A model generated the notes under the pieces. The model saw only the letters and a list, made by a program, of their open reading frames with translations. It was not told where the DNA came from and made no database searches. Positions 42,268-50,358 of a stretch of 52,634 nt of DNA are shown here, in pieces. Position numbers and translations under genes: made by a program. This DNA is from CAZOKH01 sp964580315 (lineage in GTDB: Bacteria > Chloroflexota > Anaerolineae > Anaerolineales > Anaerolineaceae), in the NCBI GenBank assembly GCA_964580315.1, contig CAZOKH010000010.1, positions 1-52,634 on the forward strand. Direction: 5' to 3'. Numbering within the stretch: position 1 is the first letter of the stretch; the number at the start of each line of letters is the position of its first letter.

Positions 42268-43349
42268 TTCTTTGAATATCCTTTTGCCAGTAGGAATAGG
42301 AACAACGGCGCCCCAAAGAATGAGGTGATTGCACCAACAGGAAGGATGACGGGGGATATGATCGTACGAGCCAGGGTATCGGCAAAAAGCAACAGCGCGG
42401 CCCCTGTAATGGCAGAAGCTGGAATTAAGAAACGATGATCAACACCCAGAATGCGGCGCATCATTTGTGGTGCAATTAATCCAATAAATCCGATGATTCC
42501 CATAAAGGAGACGGCCACTGCGGTAATTAATGAAGCAGCGACCATGCTTCTAAAACGGATTTTATCAACCTGCACCCCTAACCCTTTGGCTGTATCTTCG
42601 CTGCTGTCCAGGGCGTTATAGTCCCAGCGATAAAACTGAAAAAGGATGAGTGCAATTGCTATCACCAATGTGAGGATAAATACTTCATTCCAGGAGACAC
42701 GCCCCAAATCACCAAACGTCCAGAAAACCATTGCAGCCACTTGCACATCTTCGGCGAAATATTGAACAAGTGTAGAGCCGGCAGAAAACAGGGATCCAAA
42801 TGCCACCCCGGCCAGGACAACAGATTCTGGAGAAAAACCCCGTAAACGCGCCAATGCCAAAATTAACATCATCGCCAGCAGGGAAAAGAAAAATGCGGAG
42901 ATTGTTACTGTGTATGGATTTGCAATAAAAACGGCATCGTGCGTGTTGCTGTGGATTGTGCCTGCCCCCAGAAAAACAATCGCCAGGTTGGCGCCAAATG
43001 CAGCTGCGTTTGAAATTCCCAGCGTCGATGGCGAAGCCAGTGGGTTTCGTAAACATGTTTGCATAACACATCCACCAACGGCTAATCCTGCCCCGGCAAC
43101 GATGCCGGCAAGAACACGCGGTAATCGAATATTCCAGATCACAATATGTGATGTGCCGGTTTCTTGATGGAAAAGTACCCGTAAAACTTGAAGCGCGTTA
43201 GTATTCGCGGCACCTGCGTTGATGGCGATAATTCCCAGGATGATGGTGAGCAGCAACAATCCCAGAATAATGATTGTTTTCTGCCTGGATTGCCGGAAAA
43301 AATTTTCTATGGAAGAATTTCCGGGCGTTATTTGTGTTTTTTCTGTCAT
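42264..43349 (-). CDS. FecCD-type ABC importer permease
   Basis: This permease has about nine to ten membrane spans and the FecCD/BtuC pattern: IRLPRVLAGIVAGAGLAVGGCVMQTCLRNPLASPSTLGISNAAAFGA, SVVLAGVAFGSLFSAG, FIGLIAPQMMRRILGVDHR with the coupling helix, and a final DTLARTI...ITSFFGAPLFLFLL. The open frame starts at 43424, but the extra 25 residues overlap the trmO-like gene. The ATG at 43349 (MTEKTQITPG) lies just after its stop and is the likelier start (361 aa). It probably works as a homodimer, since only one permease gene is present. Confidence 0.92.
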   Translation of the reverse strand: MTEKTQITPGNSSIENFFRQSRQKTIIILGLLLLTIILGIIAINAGAANTNALQVLRVLFHQETGTSHIVIWNIRLPRVLAGIVAGAGLAVGGCVMQTCLRNPLASPSTLGISNAAAFGANLAIVFLGAGTIHSNTHDAVFIANPYTVTISAFFFSLLAMMLILALARLRGFSPESVVLAGVAFGSLFSAGSTLVQYFAEDVQVAAMVFWTFGDLGRVSWNEVFILTLVIAIALILFQFYRWDYNALDSSEDTAKGLGVQVDKIRFRSMVAASLITAVAVSFMGIIGFIGLIAPQMMRRILGVDHRFLIPASAITGAALLLFADTLARTIISPVILPVGAITSFFGAPLFLFLLAKGYSKK

Positions 43350-43353
43350 GTGA

Positions 43354-43806
43354 TTAATTCGGTGAAGGTAGCTCTCTAAAATTTGCCAATAGGTGTCGAT
43401 AGGATGCATCTGGAATGCTGTCAATGGCAGGGGAATAAACTTTTATGTCCAATATTGGGCTGTTATCCAGAGCATCCAAACCACAGACCAATAATTTGTT
43501 TTGATCTCTACGGATAAGTTTGGCAATGCAAATTGCAATTGGATTGGGGCGATTCGGGGATCGGCTTGCAAAAACGCCAATCGGATCTTTGCTAAATGGC
43601 GTGGGTGATTGGCGAATTTCTCTGTTGGCCCGATCTCCCCAATACAGGACAAACAGGTGTGAACAATTTTCAACCCCCAACAGGCAATCTGTGAAATCTG
43701 GGAATATTTCCAGAGTCATTTCTTGCTCTGATAACCGTCCCTGCCTGGGGGCGTCTTTCTTTTCCTGATAAGGACTGTGGACGATGCCAATTGCTGTCAA
43801 GTTCAT
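43354..43806 (-). CDS. trmO: TrmO/TsaA (UPF0066) family protein
   Basis: This 150-residue protein matches the TrmO/TsaA family (SAM-dependent methylation of t6A37 in tRNA-Thr in E. coli). AIGIVHSPYQEKKDAPRQG, SHLFVLYWGDRA and GVFASRSPNRPNPIAICIAKL are the family motifs, ending with the LDIKVYSPAIDSIPDA core. It lacks the C-terminal extension of the enterobacterial enzyme, as is common in archaea and anaerobes. It is the first gene of an operon with a FecBCD importer, so a role tied to that importer, rather than housekeeping tRNA modification, is possible (inference). TAGGAT precedes the ATG. It has a long leader with its own promoter. Confidence 0.9.
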   Translation of the reverse strand: MNLTAIGIVHSPYQEKKDAPRQGRLSEQEMTLEIFPDFTDCLLGVENCSHLFVLYWGDRANREIRQSPTPFSKDPIGVFASRSPNRPNPIAICIAKLIRRDQNKLLVCGLDALDNSPILDIKVYSPAIDSIPDASYRHLLANFRELPSPN

Positions 43807-44074
43807 TTTGTATCCTAAAAAAGAGAATTATTTATTCAAATGGCTGCTTATTGCGCTGACATCCTCATTTTGGGGGCGTAAAAACCTCATTGATGTCGAA
43901 AAATGTGAATTGGTTTCGAGGTGACCACTGGAGCTAATCATAGCGAGAAGAATTTGCCATTGTTTTTTTTCATTGCATTGATCACAATTTATAGAGTTAA
44001 AAATCCGCGTTCGAGCATGGGTTGTTGCATGTTTTTTTGAATCAAACAATCAGCCTGGCTTAGCCGTTTGAATA
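43807..44074 (-). promoter_or_regulatory. Long 5' leader of the trmO-ABC importer operon
   Basis: About 265 bases separate the predicted promoter from the trmO start. I see no open frame of note. Visible structure on the transcript: a CAAAC/GTTTG stem near the start (44043-44070), a TCGAAA/TTTCGA hairpin near 43899-43918, and the sequence ATGAGG twice (in 43863-43891) shortly before the gene. None matches a riboswitch class I can recognise. A leader of this length suggests post-transcriptional control. Confidence 0.45.
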
Positions 44075-44102
44075 ATTATAATGCATTTATTCGTTGTTGC
44101 AA
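44075..44102 (-). promoter_or_regulatory. Predicted sigma-70-type promoter of the trmO operon
   Basis: On the minus strand TTGCAA (44102-44097), a 16-base spacer, and a perfect TATAAT (44080-44075). It lies downstream of the Fbp-type operon and points at trmO. Confidence 0.65.
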
Positions 44103-44112
44103 TTGATTGCAA
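44097..44112. promoter_or_regulatory. Palindrome overlapping the trmO promoter -35 box
   Basis: TTGCAAT-TG-ATTGCAA, a 7-base inverted repeat with a 2-base spacer. It overlaps the -35 box of the predicted promoter, the position of a typical repressor operator. The regulator is unknown. Confidence 0.5.
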
Positions 44113-44169
44113 TAATGTTTTGGGGTAACAAATTATAAAAGAGAGCTTTTTTAAAATAGTAGTGCGCCA

Positions 44170-44283
44170 ATGCGAAACTGGCTGGAAGCCTTGCCTGAAA
44201 TGGGGCTAATTTTTCTCAACCAGGCCAATGCGGGTAGAAAGAGCTGGTATTCGCTTACGAGAACTGCCGAAAATCGTTCTTAA
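44170..44283 (+). CDS. 37-residue open frame resembling a winged-helix wing (possible gene remnant)
   Basis: The frame reads MRNWLEALPEMGLIFLNQAN, then AGRKSWYSLTRTAENRS, and stops. The GLI...GRK-WYSLT run resembles the beta-wing of ArsR/PadR-like winged-helix regulators. It is closed upstream by a stop at 44152-44154 and has no good ribosome site, so it is either the decayed tail of a regulator or chance. Its end overlaps the 3' end of the Fbp-type ATPase gene on the other strand by four bases. Confidence 0.2.
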   Translation: MRNWLEALPEMGLIFLNQANAGRKSWYSLTRTAENRS

Positions 44284-45371
44284 TGGCTTTCCTGCTTTCT
44301 TTCTGGAACGAGCGTGGCATGGCGAACACACACGCGCACAACATCGCCAACCGCAAAATGCTGTTCGGGCAAGGCTTGCACACGCAGCTCGGCGCCTTCG
44401 CAGGACAGGCGGTAATGCACCAGGTTTCCCTGGTAACGCACTTCTTGCACTTTTGCTCGCGAACCCTCTCCCTGTTCACAGATGCTGATATCTTCGGGCC
44501 GTATTGAGAGGGTTACATCAGCGCCGGCTGACAATCCATGCAAGGAATTAAGTGTGAGCCGCTCTCCATCCGGCATCAGGGCTGCTGTGCTGCCGTTGCT
44601 GCCTACAATTTTGCAGCGCAATAAATTGCTGACCCCCATGAAGCCGGCTACAAAGCAATTTTGAGGTTCGCGATAAATTATTTGTGGTGCGCCAATTTGC
44701 ATTACCCGGCCGTGATTCATTACCACAATGCGGTCAGACAGTGTCATTGCTTCGACCTGGTCATGGGTAACATAGATCACGGTTAACTCCGATTCGCGCT
44801 GGATACGTTTGATTTCATTTCCCATATCTTCCCGCAAATGGGCGTCAAGATTGGATAACGGTTCATCCAGCAGCAAGATTCGCGGCTGCATCACAAGTGC
44901 GCGGGCCAGTGCAATGCGTTGCTGCTCTCCGCCACTCATTTCGTGTACCAGCCGTTTTTCATACCCGCTCATCCTCACCTGTTCTAACGCTGTTTTTACC
45001 GATTGGCGCTGCTCTTTTTTATCTACACCGCTCATTCGCAGCGGATAGGCCACATTTTGAAAAACGTTCATGTGCGGCCACAGGGCATAATTCTGAAAAA
45101 CCATACCAATGCGCCGCTGGTTGGGTGGAACATACAGCATTGTGTTTGCATCTGATAGCTGCCTGCCATCCAGCCAGATGCGGCCGGAATCTGGGCGTTC
45201 CAGGCCGGCAATCATGCGCAGCAATGTGGTTTTACCGCAACCAGAAGGCCCGACCACGGCCAGCAGATCGCCGGTGTTGGCCGCCAGGCTAACATCATTT
45301 ACAGCCAGTGTTTCTTCAAAGCGGCGGCTCAAATTTTCGACCCGCAATATTTCTAATTTTTTCTCACCCAT
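44280..45371 (-). CDS. Fbp-type (CUT/iron-like) ABC importer ATPase with TOBE domain
   Basis: This ABC ATPase of about 363 residues has Walker A GPSGCGKTTLLR, signature MSGGEQQRIALARAL, Walker B LLLDEPLSNLD, switch VTHDQVEA, and then a C-terminal TOBE-type regulatory domain from about residue 235 (PDGERLTLNSLHGL, VTLSIRPEDISI, YQGNLVHYRLS). The type is that of ferric-iron, spermidine and related importers. The open frame begins at 45392, but AGGATGG lies just ahead of the ATG at 45371, which overlaps the permease stop by eight bases. It ends the binding protein-permease-ATPase operon. Confidence 0.93.
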   Translation of the reverse strand: MGEKKLEILRVENLSRRFEETLAVNDVSLAANTGDLLAVVGPSGCGKTTLLRMIAGLERPDSGRIWLDGRQLSDANTMLYVPPNQRRIGMVFQNYALWPHMNVFQNVAYPLRMSGVDKKEQRQSVKTALEQVRMSGYEKRLVHEMSGGEQQRIALARALVMQPRILLLDEPLSNLDAHLREDMGNEIKRIQRESELTVIYVTHDQVEAMTLSDRIVVMNHGRVMQIGAPQIIYREPQNCFVAGFMGVSNLLRCKIVGSNGSTAALMPDGERLTLNSLHGLSAGADVTLSIRPEDISICEQGEGSRAKVQEVRYQGNLVHYRLSCEGAELRVQALPEQHFAVGDVVRVCVRHATLVPERKQESH

Positions 45372-47100
45372 TTTTTCCATCCTGTGCAACAACTTTACTG
45401 CTGTTATTTGTTATTTGCCTGATGAACAACTGCCCCAACGTTGTCAAAAGGATGACGATGACTGAAACCGCAGAGGTTACTTCCAGACCGCCGGCCTCTG
45501 TCTTGAGCATGAAAAGCAGCACTCCCACTGTTTCTGTCCCATCGGTGTATAGCATGGTTGAGAGCGGAATTTCGCGAAACGCCATTAGAAAAACAAGCAT
45601 CCAGCTTGTCCACATGCTGCCGCGCAAACCCGGCAAGACCACATCGCGCAGCACTGCCAACCACGACCCCCCGCACATCCAGCCCATTTCTTCCTGATTC
45701 GGTTTCATGGATTTCAGTCCCCCGGCGATATTTCGAACTGCGTAGGGCAAAAAAGCTGTGATATAAGCCACCAGGATGATCCAGGGTGTATTATACAGTT
45801 TTACAGGCGGTAGCATCCAGGCGAAAATCATCGCTGCAGCCAGCACAGGTCCGGGAATGGCCGATGGTGAAGTCGCCAGAAAATCAAGTATTTTCCGCCC
45901 GGGCAGCTTTGTGCGTATGGATATATAGGCAATCACAAATCCCAACATTGTGGCGATCATCGCTGCAGCAATCGAATATAGGAAGCTATTGCGGATGGCG
46001 CGCGCCCCCACACCAACTGTGAAGATTGATAAATAATTGCCCAGGCTTAAATTTTTCATAATAATGGGCAGCCCCCAGGCTTTAAGCAGGGAGGTTAACA
46101 GGATTGTCAACAGCGGCAACAGCGCCACAATGCCCATTACAAACAAAAAGAACCCGCCAGTAATGTATCTCCAAATTCCCAATTTCAGTTCATGTTTTTT
46201 TAGATTGCTGGAAGCCTCAACTGCATATCGGTTTCGTTTGAGGGCACGGTTATGTAAAGCCATGACTGCGATCAGCATCAATGCCAGCACAACCGCCACA
46301 GCACAGGCTTTGCGTACGTCGTAATGCCCGAGAGCAGAGTAGATCAGTGTTGTCAGTACCATATTTCCGGCAGGCATTCCCAACGCAGCCGGCACACCAA
46401 AACTGGAAAGCCCATGAATGAATACCAGCAGCACACCCGCCAGCATGCCCGGCAGCGCAAGCGGCAGTGTTACGGTGAACACCGCCCGGCGCGGTGTCGC
46501 GCCGGATACAACTGCCGCCTCTTCCAGCCCTGGATCTGCTTTCTCAAGTGCATTTACCGTTGCCATATAGATCAAGGGCATCAGGTACAAACTCATTACA
46601 ACGATGACCCCTTCAAGGGTATAGATATCTACAGGTGGGCGCAGCAGTCCAAACTGTTTATTTGTCCAACGGGAGATATATCCCCCGCGTCCCAGCAATT
46701 GGATCCAGGCTATTGTTCCGATATAGCCGGGTGTAAGAAAGATCAAATACACACAGGCATTCACCAGCCGCCTTAATACCATATCTGTTCGTGTGACGAA
46801 AAAAGCCAGTGTTACCCCAAAGGAACAACCCAACAGCGTTGTGCCTACAGCCACATACAGCGTGTTGGAAAATGCCAGTAAAGTTTGCGTTGCGCTAAGC
46901 TCGCTGACATAATTGCTCAGCGGCAAACTTTTTATGACCAACTGCAGCATAGGATAAGCTACTAAAATGATCATCAGCACAGCACCAGATGACAGTATCG
47001 TGTGCTGCATGTCCCATCTTGCCCAGGCGTAGCGCCTCTTGCTTCGATCAGGTTTGATTTTTTTGTCCAGCATAATAAACAATAAATGAGCATGACGCAT
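45364..47100 (-). CDS. Fbp-type ABC importer permease (two fused permease domains)
   Basis: This 578-residue permease has about twelve membrane spans in two halves, each with a typical coupling-helix motif: EEAAVVSGATPRRAVFTVTLPLALPGML near residue 200, and EEMGWMCGGSWLAVLRDVVLPGLRG near residue 480. This fused architecture is the FbpB type used by ferric-iron importers. The ATG at 47100 and another at 47073 (MLDKKIKPD) are both possible; neither has a clear ribosome site. It lies 45 bases after the binding-protein gene and overlaps the ATPase start. Confidence 0.93.
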   Translation of the reverse strand: MRHAHLLFIMLDKKIKPDRSKRRYAWARWDMQHTILSSGAVLMIILVAYPMLQLVIKSLPLSNYVSELSATQTLLAFSNTLYVAVGTTLLGCSFGVTLAFFVTRTDMVLRRLVNACVYLIFLTPGYIGTIAWIQLLGRGGYISRWTNKQFGLLRPPVDIYTLEGVIVVMSLYLMPLIYMATVNALEKADPGLEEAAVVSGATPRRAVFTVTLPLALPGMLAGVLLVFIHGLSSFGVPAALGMPAGNMVLTTLIYSALGHYDVRKACAVAVVLALMLIAVMALHNRALKRNRYAVEASSNLKKHELKLGIWRYITGGFFLFVMGIVALLPLLTILLTSLLKAWGLPIIMKNLSLGNYLSIFTVGVGARAIRNSFLYSIAAAMIATMLGFVIAYISIRTKLPGRKILDFLATSPSAIPGPVLAAAMIFAWMLPPVKLYNTPWIILVAYITAFLPYAVRNIAGGLKSMKPNQEEMGWMCGGSWLAVLRDVVLPGLRGSMWTSWMLVFLMAFREIPLSTMLYTDGTETVGVLLFMLKTEAGGLEVTSAVSVIVILLTTLGQLFIRQITNNSSKVVAQDGKNG

Positions 47101-47145
47101 TCTGGTATCTTGCCATCATGCGCCATGCACTTTCTTTCCTGTTAA

Positions 47146-48276
47146 TTAGTTTCCATACATGGTTTTCTTAAAGGCTTCTAGGATTGCCGGTTTGTTACTG
47201 GCCGCCCAAGCCCAGTCAATCTGCAAGATTTTCAGGTCTGAGGAAACCAGTTTGGGGCCTTCCACCCCGGCGCGAACGGGAGCATATCCGCCGCTTTTGA
47301 CAATTATCTGCTGTCCCTGTTCAGAGAGTACAAAATCCACAAAGGCCCGGGCAATTGCAGTGTTATCATCGGAGCGGTTCTTATCAGCAATAATGGCAAT
47401 CGGCCGCGGCAGCACGTATACGCCATCTGCGGGCCAGGCTATTGCCAGTGGACTTTCAACCCCTTCCTTCTTGGCCTTGTTTTGCAAACGAACAACAGGG
47501 TCATGGGGGCTGATACCCAGGGCAGCCTCGCCAGCAGCTATTGTCTCAGGAACCTTTGATGCACGATCCACCAATAAAGCCCCGTTTGCCTTCGCGCTTT
47601 CAAAGAAACTCATTTCCATCTCTGGCTGTGCAAATGCGGCAGTAATTGCATAGGCTGATGCGCATTGTGTTGCATCTGGCACTGCGGACATTTGCTTCCA
47701 TGCAGCATTGTTCAAATCACTATAAGCCGCGGGTATGTCTTCGGTCTTCACTAAGTTCTTGTTGTAAGCAATACCAATATAACTCAGGTCGGCGGCTGTG
47801 TAATAACCGTTATCCCACTGATATTCAGGAAGCGAATGCACTGCTTCTGGTGATGTATAGGCCATTAAAGCCTCAGTCTTGATAAGCCCCATATAGAAAA
47901 TGGGCTCGGCGCCGTAAATCACATCTGCCTGTATGTCTCCGGCTTCCTGTTCCGAGGTTACCTTACGGCACCAGGAGCCCCCCACTATGTTGAGCACATC
48001 ACCGTGTTTGGCCTCAAAAGCTTCTTCCATTGCCATGCCCAGCGAATCAGGTGAGATGTAGACCGTGATTTGACCGGACGGGGCTTCCACTTCCTTTTCA
48101 GCGGGGGCAGCTACCTCATCAACGGATGTTTCTCCTGGCGCTGCAGATTCTTCCCCCCCGGAAACTTCAAGGTCAGCAGATGGGGTAGATGGTTCTTCAC
48201 TGGCAGGCGTTGCACAGGCTGTTAGCGCAAGCATAAAAATACCAGTAACAATAAACAACTTGGTAAAGCGAGACAT
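47146..48276 (-). CDS. Fbp/iron-type substrate-binding lipoprotein
   Basis: This 376-residue protein has a lipoprotein signal with lipobox LTAC (Cys21), an acidic Ser/Glu linker to about residue 65, and a type II periplasmic binding fold: GQITVYISPDSLGMAMEEAFEAKHGD, ADVIYGAEPIFYMG, ADLSYIGIAYNKNLV, PADGVYVLPRPIAII, and FVDFVLSEQGQQIIVKSGGYAPVR. The pattern is that of FbpA/FutA-like proteins. The conserved paired tyrosines of classical FbpA are not obvious, so iron is likely but not certain; 2-aminoethylphosphonate or similar cannot be excluded. AAGGAG precedes the ATG. It is the first gene of its operon, with a strong promoter and palindrome upstream. Confidence 0.9.
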   Translation of the reverse strand: MSRFTKLFIVTGIFMLALTACATPASEEPSTPSADLEVSGGEESAAPGETSVDEVAAPAEKEVEAPSGQITVYISPDSLGMAMEEAFEAKHGDVLNIVGGSWCRKVTSEQEAGDIQADVIYGAEPIFYMGLIKTEALMAYTSPEAVHSLPEYQWDNGYYTAADLSYIGIAYNKNLVKTEDIPAAYSDLNNAAWKQMSAVPDATQCASAYAITAAFAQPEMEMSFFESAKANGALLVDRASKVPETIAAGEAALGISPHDPVVRLQNKAKKEGVESPLAIAWPADGVYVLPRPIAIIADKNRSDDNTAIARAFVDFVLSEQGQQIIVKSGGYAPVRAGVEGPKLVSSDLKILQIDWAWAASNKPAILEAFKKTMYGN

Positions 48277-48453
48277 TTCTATGTTCTCCTTGAATTGTGG
48301 TGAATTATTTTTTAATAGCCAGATGCAATGACTTTAATTGCACCTGGCTATTGTTGGCACGCGTAAAAATGGATAATCATTCTTGCTGGGCGTGCTAATA
48401 TAGCATGACCAAAAATTCTGTAAAGAATATGTAACATATATCTAATATAAATT
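48277..48453 (-). promoter_or_regulatory. Leader of the Fbp-type operon with a stable hairpin
   Basis: The leader of about 180 bases contains a long hairpin at 48314-48352: AATAGCCAG pairs with CTGGCTATT, then one mismatch, then TGCAAT pairs with ATTGCA around a 7-base loop. On the transcript strand it is followed by A residues rather than U, so it is not a simple terminator. It may stabilise or control the mRNA, or act as an operator. Confidence 0.5.
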
Positions 48454-48469
48454 ATTAGTATATACTAAT
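48454..48469. promoter_or_regulatory. Perfect 16-base palindrome at the predicted start site (candidate metal-repressor operator)
   Basis: ATTAGTATATACTAAT is a perfect palindrome lying directly after the -10 box of the predicted Fbp promoter. Its TTAG...CTAA ends resemble DtxR/IdeR/MntR-family boxes. Repression at this position would follow from simple blocking of transcription start. Confidence 0.55.
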
Positions 48470-48475
48470 TCGACA

Positions 48476-48503
48476 AGTATAAATTAGAATTCTATTCTGT
48501 CAA
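48476..48503 (-). promoter_or_regulatory. Predicted sigma-70-type promoter of the Fbp-type operon
   Basis: Minus strand: perfect TTGACA (48503-48498), 16-base spacer, TATACT (48481-48476). The predicted start is near 48469, inside the palindrome. The leader is about 190 bases. Confidence 0.7.
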
Positions 48504-48667
48504 GGTTTGATGAAACATTTTTTCGGGATCATTTTTCGACATGTTGATTTTGGCGGGTTGGATTGGAATGATGCAAACAGGGGGCACGTGTTGTCTATGA
48601 TCCGGAAATGTCTATAATAAGTTTATTGGAAAGAATGGGGTTTTTTCTGGCATACAGGGAGGGTGAT

Positions 48668-49909
48668 ATGGCGGAGGCACACGTAACTCGTAAGTTGATT
48701 GCACTTGCAATGCTGGCAATGGTGTTGATGAGCTGCCTGTCGAGCAGTGGAAATGGCGAGGCGGAAGAGGCTGATGCGTTTGACGAAGCGCAGGAAATTG
48801 AAGATGTTACCCTGGGTGAAGAGGACGAAAGTGGGGATGAATCTCTGCCATTTAATGAAACACGCCCGCCCGACCCGGAACAGTACACCAGCGTGCCCAT
48901 TCCCACACCTGAAAAGGGTTCGGTCAGTATTGAGAATATTTCCATCGATTACCTGTACACCACTGAAATCATTACGATTATTTATCACCTGTACGGCAGC
49001 GCCCTGGAAAACTTTTTAACCCTGACGCTGACCAACGATAACCCGCAGCCGGTGCGGCTGGAAGTGATGAGTGAGGTGATTGATTACACCACTCCCAGCC
49101 TGGACACGGTTGACCTGCAACCCGGAGAGACATTGGAGGTTTATCAAAACCCTCGGTTGCAGCCGGAGGCCATTGATGAATTGAACGCCCAGCATCCCGC
49201 CCAGTTTCATGTGCAGGTGAGCATGCTGGACGAAGGCGAGAAGCGCGAGCTGCTCAACCAGACGCATGAGATCCTGGTGTATGGCAGGCGCGATTTTCCG
49301 TGGGATATCAGCGGTTTTGACAGTCAAGAGGTGTTGGAATTATTTGCGGCCATGGTCACGCCGCACGACCCGGCAGTGGAAGAATTGCTGCGCGCGGCGG
49401 CGGATTATCATCCCAGCGGCTTGATCACAGGCGCCTACGGCGGTATTGAAAACGATGCGGAAGGTAAAGTGTGGGACCGCCTGAAAGCCATCTATGACGC
49501 CGAGGCGGATGTGTACGATATCACTTACATCAACACCTGGGTATCTTATGCTCCCGGGGCGGTGCAGCGCATTCGCATGCCGGCTGATGTTTTGGAACAG
49601 CACAGCGGGAACTGCATTGAACTGGCGCTGTTGTATGCCTCAGCCTGTGAAGCCATGGATCTGGAATCGGCTATCATCTTCATCCCGGGGCATGCTTTCC
49701 CGGTGGTGCGCACCGATATGGTGAACGCCAATTATTATGCCGTGGAAGCCACCATGGTGGGGCGAACCAGCTTTGAAAATGCCGTGGCGATCGGTACAGA
49801 AGAGATGGATGACGCCATGATGCACCTGGATGCCGGAGATGAGGGCTACGGCTGGATTACGATTGCCACGGCACGCGAGAAGGGCATTTTGCCCATTCCC
49901 TGGCGATAG
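48668..49909 (+). CDS. Lipoprotein with transglutaminase-like domain
   Basis: The open frame begins at 48608, but GGAGGG precedes the ATG at 48668, which opens directly with a lipoprotein signal (MAEAHVTRKLIALAMLAMVL) and lipobox LMSC, Cys23. A strongly acidic linker runs to about residue 65, then a beta-rich domain (about 75-205). A transglutaminase/protease-like domain follows (about 215-413): HSGNCIELALLYASACEA with the candidate catalytic cysteine, FIPGHAFPVV with the histidine, and YYAVEATM with the acidic residue. All three triad positions look intact. The protein is predicted on the outer face of the membrane; its substrate is unknown. Confidence 0.88.
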   Translation: MAEAHVTRKLIALAMLAMVLMSCLSSSGNGEAEEADAFDEAQEIEDVTLGEEDESGDESLPFNETRPPDPEQYTSVPIPTPEKGSVSIENISIDYLYTTEIITIIYHLYGSALENFLTLTLTNDNPQPVRLEVMSEVIDYTTPSLDTVDLQPGETLEVYQNPRLQPEAIDELNAQHPAQFHVQVSMLDEGEKRELLNQTHEILVYGRRDFPWDISGFDSQEVLELFAAMVTPHDPAVEELLRAAADYHPSGLITGAYGGIENDAEGKVWDRLKAIYDAEADVYDITYINTWVSYAPGAVQRIRMPADVLEQHSGNCIELALLYASACEAMDLESAIIFIPGHAFPVVRTDMVNANYYAVEATMVGRTSFENAVAIGTEEMDDAMMHLDAGDEGYGWITIATAREKGILPIPWR

Positions 49910-49929
49910 GGTAGGGGCAGGAGGACTAT

Positions 49930-50358
49930 TTATCCACGCCCGACCAGCACCAGGCCAGCCAGGCACAGGGCAATTCCCGCCATTTTTTGAAAGGTCACTG
50001 GTTCACGAAATATCCAGATTCCAACGAACACCAGCAGCATTGACACGGTTGCGGTTCGTATAATGTTAAAGCTGCTGAGGCTTCCCCCGTTGCGATAAAC
50101 CAGCAAAAAGCCGAGTTCGGTCATGATCATGGTGAGTCCCAGTGCAATGCTTGTCCAATTGAGCGCCCGCAGCGATATGCGCATGCCTTCCGCTGGTGGC
50201 TGAATGAGTAATCCAATGAGGCACAGGATGATGGCGGTTAAATAGCTAAAAAACAGGGAAACCAGCGGGTTTAAATTTACTGGCGTTACTTTTTGGATGA
50301 GGTGATAGAAAATGGGGCCAACAATGGTCAGGAAAAATGACAAATAATACCCATTCAT
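49930..50358 (-). CDS. Half-size EamA/DMT-family membrane transporter
   Basis: From the ATG at 50358, preceded by AAGGAG, the protein is 142 residues with about five membrane spans and one EamA unit: VGPIFYHLIQKV, VSLFFSYLTAIILCLIGLLI, TELGFLLVYRNGGSLSSFNIIRTATVSMLLVFVGIWIFREPVTFQKMAGIALCLAGLVLV. Full DMT permeases have two such units, so this one would work as a dimer, like EmrE/SMR-type proteins. The longer frame from 50493 would run into the tRNA-Gly gene and is rejected. The substrate is unknown. Confidence 0.88.
   Translation of the reverse strand: MNGYYLSFFLTIVGPIFYHLIQKVTPVNLNPLVSLFFSYLTAIILCLIGLLIQPPAEGMRISLRALNWTSIALGLTMIMTELGFLLVYRNGGSLSSFNIIRTATVSMLLVFVGIWIFREPVTFQKMAGIALCLAGLVLVGRG

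Noticed and set aside
43807..44074. Cobalamin, SAM or other known riboswitch in the trmO leader
   Set aside because: I looked for the B12 box and other known conserved cores and did not find them. Only simple hairpins are visible, so it is listed as an unclassified leader.
48314..48352. Intrinsic terminator upstream of the Fbp operon
   Set aside because: The hairpin is followed by A residues on the operon strand and by GTTGGC on the other strand, so neither direction has a U tract.
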